Shown: positions 1-5,389 of the stretch, piece after piece
Position numbering within the stretch: the stretch's first letter is position 1
Layout of the letters: each line of letters starts with the position of its first letter
Assembly (NCBI GenBank): GCA_018267795.1
Contig: JAFDXS010000190.1
Coordinates: 1 to 5,556, forward strand
DNA: 5,556 nucleotides
Source: Bacteroidota bacterium
GTDB taxonomy: Bacteria > Bacteroidota > Bacteroidia > Chitinophagales > Chitinophagaceae
Direction of reading: 5' to 3'
The notes under the pieces: model-generated
Database searches by the model: none
Seen by the model: the letters and a program-made list of their open reading frames with translations, nothing else
What the model was told of the DNA's origin: nothing
Made by a program: the position numbers and the translations under genes

Positions 1-124
1 TGTCTTTAAATGTTTCAGTAGTAGCCAGGGGAAATTTTGCTACCGCTATGTTTCCTTCCAGGTATTGCAGGTCCGGGTCCTTTCCAAGATTTCCAATCAG
101 CATAACTCTATTAACGCCTCTCAT
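1..124 (-). CDS. ssb: Single-stranded DNA-binding protein, N-terminal 41 codons (cut by window edge)
   Basis: Reading the minus strand from the ATG at 124-122 gives a protein beginning MRGVNRVMLIGNLGKDPD and running to the window edge without a stop. The pattern GVN-[KR]-V-x-L-I-G-N-L-G-x-D-P is the first beta strand and turn of the bacterial SSB oligonucleotide-binding fold, and the later AVAKFPLATTETFKD matches the conserved A-x-F-x-L-A-T segment. SSB coats single-stranded DNA during replication, recombination and repair, normally as a homotetramer in the cytoplasm. The C-terminal tail lies outside the window. A second Met at codon 8 falls inside the conserved strand, so the first ATG is the better start. 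The gene follows mutY in the same direction after a 47-bp gap, suggesting co-transcription. There is no clear Shine-Dalgarno sequence. The leader holds a short tandem of GATCAATT and TATCAATT (plus strand, 130-145). Confidence 0.93.
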   Translation of the reverse strand, partial: MRGVNRVMLIGNLGKDPDLQYLEGNIAVAKFPLATTETFKD

Positions 125-171
125 GTTAGATCAATTTATCAATTAATAAAAATTTATAACCTTTAGCTTGT

Positions 172-1248
172 TTAAAAGTATAATTTTTTTTCTAAAAAAG
201 AAACTACCGTTTTAGGGAATGCGTAATTTTTTAACTCATTTATAGCAACCCAATTTCCTCCATCTACAGGCACTTTTATTGTTTCTCCCACCTGCAGGCT
301 GAAGAAATGTGTTTCTATTAGTTGGTGTGTCAGCCTTTGGGTCAAAAAGCCTTCGTATTCAGGTTCCTGGCCTTTTTTATTATTGAAGGTGTACGCCTTA
401 TTCTTTATAAGCTTGTCAGTTTTCAGCACTTCATCTGCTTCTATCAGGTAGGGTTCATGCAGGTTCTCCCATATATCTTTAGCCGGCCGTTTACGTATCC
501 ATATTTTGTCATTTGCACGCAGCAGCAGGTAGTGAAAGTATCGCTTGCGTACACTCGTTTTTTTACTGCGCACAGGTAGTATTCCGGTCAGCTGTTGCTT
601 GTACGCTATGCAGTTTTTTTGCAGCGGACATTCAGCGCATAGCGGTTGTTGTGGTGTGCACACTGTAGCGCCCAGGTCCATTATAGCCTGGTTGTAGCCG
701 GCACTGTCGTCCTTGTGCAGAAGCTCTTGTGCCAATTGCTGAAACACTTTTTTTCCTTCAGTACTATCAAATGGCGTATCGATTCCAAAATATCTGCTCA
801 GCACTCGGTACACGTTTCCATCTACTACCGCATGTGGCAGGCCGTAGGCAAATGAAGCTATGGCAGCAGCCGTATAGGGCCCTATCCCCTTCAGCTTTAT
901 TATTTCTTCGTACCTATCGGGGAATTTTCCATTCAGCTCACTAGCTATATATCTTGCTGTTGCCAGCATGTTCTTGCAGCGGTTATAGTAACCTAGTCCC
1001 TGCCATAGGCGAAAAGCCGCTTCATCTTTTGCCGCAGCCATATCCTTTACAGTGGGGTAGGCTTCTGTAAAGCGTAGGTAGTAGGGTAGCCCCTGTTGCG
1101 CCCTTGTCTGCTGCAGTATTATTTCAGATAGCCATATTTTATATGGGTCTTTTTCCTCTTTCCAGGGCAGGCTGCGTTCATTGCTCGTTTCGTGCCAGTG
1201 TATCAGCGCTTTAGTGAAAAAACTTTTCTGTCCTTTGCTCCATTCCAT
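172..1248 (-). CDS. mutY: A/G-specific adenine DNA glycosylase MutY
   Basis: MutY removes adenine mispaired with 8-oxoguanine, starting base excision repair that prevents G:C to T:A mutations. The 358-residue length is normal (E. coli MutY is about 350). Visible landmarks are: SEIILQQT (41-48) with the catalytic Glu42 and the LQQT minor-groove motif; GLGYYNR (84-90); the helix-hairpin-helix LKGIGPYTAAAI (119-130) including the conserved Tyr125; VVDGNVYRVL (141-150) with the catalytic Asp143; and the [4Fe-4S] ligands Cys197, Cys204, Cys207 and Cys213 in C-X6-C-X2-C-X5-C spacing. Residues from about 230 to 355 form the NUDIX-like C-terminal domain that recognises 8-oxoG. Its FSH-type loop reads Leu306-Thr307-His308, keeping the key His. 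All expected catalytic residues are present, so the enzyme should be active. It precedes ssb on the same strand and diverges from the transketolase gene. No Shine-Dalgarno sequence or confident promoter was found upstream of the ATG at 1248-1246. Confidence 0.97.
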   Translation of the reverse strand: MEWSKGQKSFFTKALIHWHETSNERSLPWKEEKDPYKIWLSEIILQQTRAQQGLPYYLRFTEAYPTVKDMAAAKDEAAFRLWQGLGYYNRCKNMLATARYIASELNGKFPDRYEEIIKLKGIGPYTAAAIASFAYGLPHAVVDGNVYRVLSRYFGIDTPFDSTEGKKVFQQLAQELLHKDDSAGYNQAIMDLGATVCTPQQPLCAECPLQKNCIAYKQQLTGILPVRSKKTSVRKRYFHYLLLRANDKIWIRKRPAKDIWENLHEPYLIEADEVLKTDKLIKNKAYTFNNKKGQEPEYEGFLTQRLTHQLIETHFFSLQVGETIKVPVDGGNWVAINELKNYAFPKTVVSFLEKKLYF

Positions 1249-1313
1249 GCTTCTGCAATTTACGTCACAGCGCCTAAGAAAAATTCATCGCCCCCAAATC
1301 CTTAAATCCTGCC

Positions 1314-1330
1314 CAAAAGTTCTACTTTTG
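1314..1330. repeat. Perfect 7-bp inverted repeat over the transketolase promoter box
   Basis: CAAAAGT-TCT-ACTTTTG is a perfect dyad with 7-bp arms and a 3-nt centre. Two further pairs (G1311-C1333 and C1312-G1332) form beyond one mismatch. The right arm is part of the TACTTTTG promoter box, so the dyad could be an operator for transketolase, for the divergent mutY, or for both. It could also be a by-product of the AT-rich promoter sequence. Confidence 0.4.
1323..1330 (+). promoter_or_regulatory. Bacteroidota-type -7 promoter box (TACTTTTG) for the transketolase gene
   Basis: TACTTTTG is an exact match to the Bacteroidota housekeeping -7 consensus TAnnTTTG and lies 19 bp before the transketolase ATG. 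It implies a transcript start near 1335-1337 and a very short leader of about 13-15 nt. I see no good -33 TTTG/TTG at the expected distance, so the call rests on the -7 box and its position alone. Confidence 0.55.
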
Positions 1331-1349
1331 CGCCACAATTTCCGTATAG

Positions 1350-2189
1350 ATGGATCTGCAAAATCTCAAACAAACTGCTACCCAGGTGCGCCGGGACATT
1401 ATTCGTATGGTACACGCCTGTCAGAGCGGTCACCCTGGTGGCTCTCTTGGCTGTACAGATTTCATGGTAGCCTTGTATTTCGATACTATGAAGTATAGCA
1501 CCGATTTCAAAATGGACGGAATAGGCGAAGACCTTTTCTTCCTGTCAAACGGGCATATTTCTCCTGTGTTTTATAGTGTATTGGCACGTGCAGGCTATTT
1601 CCCTGTTAGCGAGCTTAGCACTTTCCGTCAGATCAATTCACGTCTTCAGGGGCACCCTACCACGCACGAGCATTTACCAGGTGTACGCATCGCTTCTGGT
1701 TCATTAGGCCAGGGCATGAGCGTAGCTGCTGGTGCTGCTCTTAGCAAAAGGCTGAATAATGATGATCGTATCGTCTATTCATTGCATGGTGATGGCGAAC
1801 TGCAGGAAGGCCAGAATTGGGAAGCTATCATGTTTGCCGCACATCATAAGATAGACAATATGATTGCCACTATCGACGTTAATGGTCAGCAGATAGATGG
1901 TCCTACCAGTCAGGTTATGAGCCTCGGCAATCTGCACCAGAAGTTTACTGCCTTCGGCTGGCATGTGCTTGAGATGGATGGCAACAATATGGAAGAAGTG
2001 GTAAACAAGCTTAAAGAAGCTAAAGCTGCCACAGGCAAAGGCAAACCGGTTTGTATCCTTATGCACACCATTATGGGCAAAGGGGTCGACTTTATGGAAG
2101 GTACACATGAGTGGCACGGTATTGCTCCGAGCGATAAGCAATTGGAAGCAGGCCTTGCGCAGCTACCGGAAACATTAGGAGATTATTAA
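1350..2189 (+). CDS. Transketolase, N-terminal (thiamine diphosphate-binding) subunit
   Basis: Transketolase moves two-carbon ketol units between sugar phosphates in the non-oxidative pentose phosphate pathway, in the cytoplasm. This 279-residue protein covers only the N-terminal half of a full-length enzyme (about 650 residues). Seen in order: SGHPGG (26-31); SNGHISPVFYS (66-76) with His69; the thiamine diphosphate/Mg motif opening at HGDGELQEGQNWEA (146-159), with Asp148 and later Asn178 as metal ligands; QIDG (181-184); and TIMGKGVDFMEG (240-251) followed by EWHG (254-257), whose His256 matches the conserved active-site His. The protein ends cleanly in a natural stop, so this is the split two-subunit form rather than a truncation. 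The matching C-terminal subunit, carrying the pyrimidine-binding Glu, would be needed for activity and is not in this window. The start fits the promoter box 19 bp upstream and the family N terminus. Sugar specificity cannot be told from sequence, and a DXS-like enzyme is unlikely given the motifs. Confidence 0.93.
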   Translation: MDLQNLKQTATQVRRDIIRMVHACQSGHPGGSLGCTDFMVALYFDTMKYSTDFKMDGIGEDLFFLSNGHISPVFYSVLARAGYFPVSELSTFRQINSRLQGHPTTHEHLPGVRIASGSLGQGMSVAAGAALSKRLNNDDRIVYSLHGDGELQEGQNWEAIMFAAHHKIDNMIATIDVNGQQIDGPTSQVMSLGNLHQKFTAFGWHVLEMDGNNMEEVVNKLKEAKAATGKGKPVCILMHTIMGKGVDFMEGTHEWHGIAPSDKQLEAGLAQLPETLGDY

Positions 2190-2208
2190 GGTCTCAACAC
2201 CTTATTTA
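2187..2208 (+). terminator. Weak hairpin with short T-rich tail after the transketolase gene
   Basis: TAAGGT (2187-2192) pairs with ACCTTA (2199-2204) around a 6-nt loop and is followed by TTTA. The stem begins at the stop codon itself. It is short and only moderately GC-rich, so it is at best a leaky terminator between transketolase and the lipoprotein gene. Confidence 0.25.
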
Positions 2209-2212
2209 TCCC

Positions 2213-2220
2213 TAACTTTA
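2213..2220 (+). promoter_or_regulatory. Possible -7 box (TAACTTTA) before the lipoprotein gene
   Basis: TAACTTTA matches the Bacteroidota -7 consensus TAnnTTTG at all fixed positions but the last, and sits 23 bp before the ATG at 2244. No clear -33 element precedes it. If real, the lipoprotein gene can be transcribed separately from transketolase. Confidence 0.25.
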
Positions 2221-2243
2221 ATATGAGATAAATAAATTTTTAT

Positions 2244-2678
2244 ATGAAAAAACTCCTGTTACACATATCATTTGTATGTCTTTCAGGAGTTTTTTTTATT
2301 TCCTGTGTTAAGAAAGGCCCTGATACAACGCCCACTACTATTATGACAGGCCATTGGCAGGTAGTACAAACGGCTACTGATGACAATAATAATCATCAGT
2401 TAGATAATGAAGAGCTGCGCAACATGGCCGCAGGTGTTACAGATTATTACCTTTTCAATGCCAATCATACAGGTACAGAAGAGGTCACTTATAATGGTAC
2501 TCCTACAGACTATAATTTTGTATGGGCATTACCTAACAGCAGCCAGTTTTTGCAGATATTTTTAGAAGGGCACGATAGCACCACCTATCACATTGTCACC
2601 TTTTCCCCCGCCAATACCACGTTGCTTGATACTTCCCAAAGCATTTATAGCTGGAAGGTTATCAAAAAGAAATCCTGA
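2244..2678 (+). CDS. Small lipocalin-like lipoprotein with an EF-hand-like loop
   Basis: The 144-residue product starts with a lipoprotein signal peptide: MKKLL, a hydrophobic stretch, then a lipobox-like FISC with Cys21 as the expected lipidated residue. The mature part (TGHWQVV at 35-41, then YLFNANHTGTEEV further on) resembles the lipocalin-like lipoproteins common in Bacteroidota, small beta-barrels of mostly unknown ligand. This assignment is by pattern, not by search. Residues 46-57 (DDNNNHQLDNEE) fit a calcium-binding EF-hand loop, with Asp46, Asn48, Asn50, Leu53, Asp54 and Glu57 at loop positions 1, 3, 5, 8, 9 and 12. After Cys21 the sequence is VKKG, basic rather than acidic, so it lacks the acidic surface-export signal described for some Bacteroidota and may face the periplasm. 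It lies 54 bp after transketolase, with no obvious functional link. It ends 36 bp before the convergent MerR gene. No specific function can be given. Confidence 0.8.
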   Translation: MKKLLLHISFVCLSGVFFISCVKKGPDTTPTTIMTGHWQVVQTATDDNNNHQLDNEELRNMAAGVTDYYLFNANHTGTEEVTYNGTPTDYNFVWALPNSSQFLQIFLEGHDSTTYHIVTFSPANTTLLDTSQSIYSWKVIKKKS

Positions 2679-2714
2679 CTTTTAAAAGGATCCAATGATG
2701 CCTGCCTCTTTTAC

Positions 2715-3467
2715 TTATTCTGCGTTGTCACAAAACGCATGTATTGCATCTCGTAAGAAAACTGCAAGCCCTTTGTTGTATTTGTCATAGTAAGCAGCGA
2801 AACGCTCGTCGTTTACATACATATCACTCAGGCATCGATATACATTTGGCGTCACATCAAAGTATTTTCCCATCATTTCATAGTGCTCTTTTATTTGGGC
2901 TTGCACTTTACTGTCAGTGGCTGGTAGTCCTATCATTTCAGCCAGTTCTTTATTAAGGTCTTCTCCTTTTTGCTGCAGTGCCTCCCATTCACCTTTATTC
3001 ATTGCCATAGCTTTGTTATTAGCATTTGCTACTGTATCCGCTCCCCATCGTTCGGCAGCTTCCTGTTGCCATGCTTCAGCTTGCTCTTTGCTAAAGCCTT
3101 TATACAATTCATTGTAGTCCATTTTTTTACCTTTATTTTTTAAGTGATCAATAGTGCTGTTAATGGTTTGTAATAGCTGGCCTATTCGCTTTTTTCTCCT
3201 CAGTAGTTCTTCCTTATGTGCTTGCATTGCTTTAAGTATATCAAACTCTGGGTCGTCCAGTATAGCCCCTATCTGCGATAGTGAAAGGTCCAGCTCTTTA
3301 TACAGCAATATTTGTTGTAGCCTTAGCAACTCTTGCTCGCCATAGTAGCGGTAGTTTGCATCTGTTCGCACTGCAGGTTGCAGCAGTCCTAGCTTGTCAT
3401 AGTGGTACAGTGTGCGCACACTTACACCCGCCAGCTCAGCCAATCCCTTTACAGAAAATTTATTCAT
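2715..3467 (-). CDS. MerR-family transcriptional regulator with TipAS-type ligand-binding domain
   Basis: The 250-residue protein has an N-terminal MerR winged-helix domain: KGLAELAGVSVRTLYHYDKLGLL (7-29), then NYRYYGEQELLRLQQILLYKELDLSLSQI to residue 66. A coiled-coil dimer helix spans about 78-112, followed by a TipAS-like antibiotic-recognition domain (about 116-248). Family landmarks in that domain are EAAERWG (136-142), MNKGEWEAL (156-164), MYVNDERFAAYYDKY (216-230) and GLAVFLRDAI (233-242). Such proteins bind small hydrophobic or peptide ligands and activate promoters with long spacers, often their own. Streptomyces TipAL has nearly the same length (about 253). The open frame extends 21 codons upstream to 3530, but those codons cover the predicted promoter, so I take the Met at 3467-3465, which begins the MerR-typical MNKFSVKGLAELAGVS. 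Cysteines occur only at 212 and 246 in the ligand domain, so covalent thiopeptide capture as in TipAL is not assured. The ligand is unknown. It is divergent from the serine hydrolase gene. Confidence 0.93.
   Translation of the reverse strand: MNKFSVKGLAELAGVSVRTLYHYDKLGLLQPAVRTDANYRYYGEQELLRLQQILLYKELDLSLSQIGAILDDPEFDILKAMQAHKEELLRRKKRIGQLLQTINSTIDHLKNKGKKMDYNELYKGFSKEQAEAWQQEAAERWGADTVANANNKAMAMNKGEWEALQQKGEDLNKELAEMIGLPATDSKVQAQIKEHYEMMGKYFDVTPNVYRCLSDMYVNDERFAAYYDKYNKGLAVFLRDAIHAFCDNAE
3120..3134 (-). promoter_or_regulatory. Possible internal ribosome binding site and start codon for a stand-alone TipAS form
   Basis: On the minus strand AAAGGT (3134-3129) lies 6 nt before an in-frame ATG (3122-3120), Met116 of the MerR protein. 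It is the clearest Shine-Dalgarno-like sequence I noticed beside a start in this window. Translation from here would give a 135-residue protein made only of the ligand-binding domain. Streptomyces lividans tipA is known to make a similar short TipAS product. Whether it is used here is inference. Confidence 0.4.
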
Positions 3468-3485
3468 GAAATAAACTTTATACTG

Positions 3486-3518
3486 CAAAACTAGCCTATC
3501 ACCTAAGGTAAGGGTCAA
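3486..3518 (-). promoter_or_regulatory. MerR-type promoter and operator of the regulator gene
   Basis: Read on the minus strand, TTGAC (3518-3514) and TAGTTTTG (3493-3486) form a -33/-7 pair. The -7 box matches TAnnTTTG exactly. The two are 20 bp apart, a long spacer of the sort MerR proteins act on by twisting the DNA. The spacer is centred on the perfect palindrome ACCT-T-AGGT (3509-3501), with looser symmetry between CCCTTACC and GGTGATAGG around it. Transcription would start near 3480, about 13 nt before the ATG at 3467, which excludes the longer start at 3530. Autoregulation is the natural reading. Confidence 0.65.
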
Positions 3519-3624
3519 GAAAAAAGGCAACTTTTTTTAAAAAAATATTTTACTACTTATGAAGGGTTGCTTTATGGATACTTACTCACTGACTTACAAC
3601 TAATTTGAGTATTTTTATTCAGAT

Positions 3625-5043
3625 ATGAAACGTTTGCTTCACCTTTCGTTTATTCTTGCTGTTCTGCTTATATCATCATCGTGCATTGCTCAGTCAGCGC
3701 ACAATAATGACCAGGCATTTATTAAGGTTCGCAATTTTTTTAACGAACAGCAGGCCGATTCTGTTTATAACATGACAGGCGAAGGTTTCCGCACGCATGT
3801 CAGCAGAGATGTGTTTGTTAATATAGTTGAAACTAAACTGTTCCCTTTGGGTAAAATCCGGGATGTTGAATTTCTTAGTTACAAGGCGGGCATTAGCAAT
3901 TATAAGGTCACGTATCCATCCATAGTGCTTGAGATGATAATTGGTGTGGATAAAGAAGATAGAATAGAAGCGCTTGCTTTCAAGCAGTATGTCAAGGCTG
4001 TAGCAGATAAGAACTATTTCGTTCCTTCATCCAACCCACGGCAAACTGACCTCGATAAGAGAATTGACACAGTAGCACGACAATACATAAACAAAGTGAA
4101 TACCGTTGGTCTTAGCATCGGTATTTTAAAAGATGGCAAAATCGCTACTTATGAATATGGAGAAACAAAGAGGGATAATAAGCAACTGCCTGGCAACAAA
4201 ACAATCTTCGAGATCGGTTCTGTTACAAAGACCTTCACCGCCACACTGCTTGCATGGTATGTCAACGAAAAGAAATTAAGCCTCTCTGATCCTATTACTA
4301 AATACTTGCCCGATTCTGTGGCAGCTAATCCGGCTATTCAATCTATCACAGTTCAGATGCTCAGTAATCACACTTCAGGATTGCCCCCGCTGCCCGATAA
4401 TTTAGTATTAAATGGCCCTGATTCGCTCAATCCTTACAAGTACTATAGTAAAGACATGATGTACTCCTGGCTAAAGACATGTAGCCTGCAATCTAAGCCG
4501 GGAGAAGCTTATGCATATTCTAATTTTGCCACAGCATTGCTAGGCAATATCCTTGAAGATATCAGCCACAAATCCTATGAGCAAATGGTCCGCGAAATAA
4601 TCTGCAAACCGCTAAATATGCAGAATACTATACTGCACCTCACTACTACTCAGGAAAAAGATTTTGTACATGTTTACAACGAAGAGGGTAACAGTACGCC
4701 CGCATGGGATTTCGTAGCCTTCGCACCAGCAGGCGCCTTACATTCCACTGTCAGCGACCTGCTTTTATATGCCCAGGCAAATATGAAAAATGGCACTGAC
4801 AAACTATCTAAAGCCATGTCCCTCACCCACAAGATTACCTACGACAAAACGCCTAAAGTAGCCCTCGGCTGGCACATAATGGAAACAGCTAATCAACCCA
4901 TCTACTGGCACAACGGCGGCACCTACGGCAGCAGCAGCTACCTGGCCTTCCAGCCCTCCAGGCAAATAGCCGTGGTCATCCTATCCAACTCCGCAGAATC
5001 TGTAGATCCCATAGCACTAAATATTCTAAGACTCCTTCAATAG
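3625..5043 (+). CDS. Secreted serine hydrolase: DUF3887-like domain plus class C beta-lactamase/PBP-like domain
   Basis: The 472-residue protein begins with a signal peptide (MKRLLHLSFILAVLLISSSCIAQ). Cleavage near IAQ by signal peptidase I seems likelier than lipidation at Cys20, because the residues before the Cys are a poor lipobox. Residues of about 30-125 resemble DUF3887, a small alpha/beta domain often attached to hydrolases. Residues of about 145-470 form a beta-lactamase-family fold. The nucleophile motif is S199-V-T-K202 in IGSVTKTFTA. The second motif is Y298-S-N300 in AYAYSNFA, LSNHTSGLP lies at 246-254, and the third motif is H429-N-G-G432, replacing the KTG of true beta-lactamases. 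An H-x-G third motif is usual in esterases and D-amino-acid or peptide hydrolases of this superfamily, so antibiotic hydrolysis is not implied. It should act in the periplasm or outside the cell on an unknown substrate. It diverges from the MerR/TipAS gene. From about base 4700 the codons become strongly C-ending. No confident promoter was found upstream. Confidence 0.92.
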   Translation: MKRLLHLSFILAVLLISSSCIAQSAHNNDQAFIKVRNFFNEQQADSVYNMTGEGFRTHVSRDVFVNIVETKLFPLGKIRDVEFLSYKAGISNYKVTYPSIVLEMIIGVDKEDRIEALAFKQYVKAVADKNYFVPSSNPRQTDLDKRIDTVARQYINKVNTVGLSIGILKDGKIATYEYGETKRDNKQLPGNKTIFEIGSVTKTFTATLLAWYVNEKKLSLSDPITKYLPDSVAANPAIQSITVQMLSNHTSGLPPLPDNLVLNGPDSLNPYKYYSKDMMYSWLKTCSLQSKPGEAYAYSNFATALLGNILEDISHKSYEQMVREIICKPLNMQNTILHLTTTQEKDFVHVYNEEGNSTPAWDFVAFAPAGALHSTVSDLLLYAQANMKNGTDKLSKAMSLTHKITYDKTPKVALGWHIMETANQPIYWHNGGTYGSSSYLAFQPSRQIAVVILSNSAESVDPIALNILRLLQ

Positions 5044-5054
5044 CCCAATCAACC

Positions 5055-5104
5055 CGTCATTTCGACCGCCAGGGAGAAATCTCCTCAGCTATTGCAAGAA
5101 GCTA
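5055..5104 (+). repeat. Dispersed intergenic repeat of the GTCATTTCGACC type
   Basis: The core GTCATTTCGACCG, then AGGGAGAAATCTCCT and GCTATTGCAAGAAG, resembles a short intergenic repeat I recall from many Bacteroidota genomes. A small hairpin is inside it: GGAGA and TCTCC around AA (5073-5084). It begins 12 bp after the hydrolase stop codon. Family membership is from memory and only one copy is visible in the window. Confidence 0.5.
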
Positions 5105-5139
5105 CATTGAAAAACTAAAGCTTATAGCTCTTTATCTCA

Positions 5140-5163
5140 CGTATTGGTGTCCTCACCAACACG
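5140..5163. repeat. Strong imperfect hairpin TTGGTG-TCCT-CACCAA
   Basis: TTGGTG (5144-5149) and CACCAA (5154-5159) pair perfectly around a TCCT loop. After one A-C mismatch the stem continues with CGT (5140-5142) and ACG (5161-5163), giving 9 paired bases in 10. No T-run follows, so it is not a standard terminator. It is more likely part of the repeat-rich spacer, though it could protect the 3' end of the hydrolase mRNA. Confidence 0.5.
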
Positions 5164-5332
5164 CTCGCGTCGAATAAACACTCAATAACCACTTTTAAAT
5201 TTTTACTTTTTAATTTTTAATTTGAAAAATGTGGACATCTTTATTTGCATACCCCTTCCTCCAAATCGTATATTGCATATAGCATATTCAGTCGCTCATC
5301 AGGAGTTCTCAAGCTAAGTATGCTGAAATAGT

Positions 5333-5389
5333 AAAATGTGACATTTTGAGACATTTTGTTACCAAATGGGAGATAATGTGACATTTTAT
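5333..5389. repeat. Phased TGTGACATTTT palindrome cluster
   Basis: AAAATGT-G-ACATTTT (5333-5347) is a perfect 15-nt palindrome centred on 5340. A 13-nt direct repeat, AATGTGACATTTT, occurs at 5335-5347 and again at 5375-5387, the second centred on 5380. A half site, GAGACATTTT, lies between them with its equivalent centre at 5350. The centres are thus 10 and 40 bp from the first. The related palindrome ATGTCACAT is centred on 5475. The arrangement suggests a binding site for a dimeric DNA-binding protein, which is unknown. Confidence 0.45.

Noticed and set aside
322..944. Several short plus-strand open frames opposite mutY
   Set aside because: All are shadows of mutY, with Cys- and Phe-rich composition typical of antisense reading.
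1181..1498. 105-codon plus-strand open frame spanning the mutY start, the spacer and the transketolase start
   Set aside because: It overlaps two confident genes in other frames and its peptide has no recognisable domain.
1779..2141. 120-codon open frame antisense to the transketolase gene
   Set aside because: It lies wholly inside a well-supported gene, resembles no known family, and reflects low stop frequency opposite the coding strand.
2679..2714. Bidirectional terminator between the convergent lipoprotein and MerR genes
   Set aside because: Only the palindrome CTTTTAAAAG and a 5-bp AAAAG/CTTTT pairing are present, too weak and AT-rich to call.
3468..3530. Longer MerR start adding 21 codons
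   Set aside because: The extension covers the predicted promoter and operator, and family members start at the MNKFSVKGLA-type sequence.
3600..3607. Promoter box CTAATTTG before the hydrolase
   Set aside because: The TA is one base too close to TTTG for the TAnnTTTG consensus and no -33 element sits at the right distance.
3625..3690. Lipoprotein reading of the hydrolase signal peptide at Cys20
   Set aside because: The residues before Cys20 are SSS, a poor lipobox, while IAQ just after it is a good signal peptidase I site in Bacteroidota. Not fully excluded.
5190..5230. AT-rich repeated TTTTTAA units as a replication origin or CRISPR-like array
   Set aside because: The units are low-complexity, unequal in length and lack DnaA-box-like sequences or spacers.
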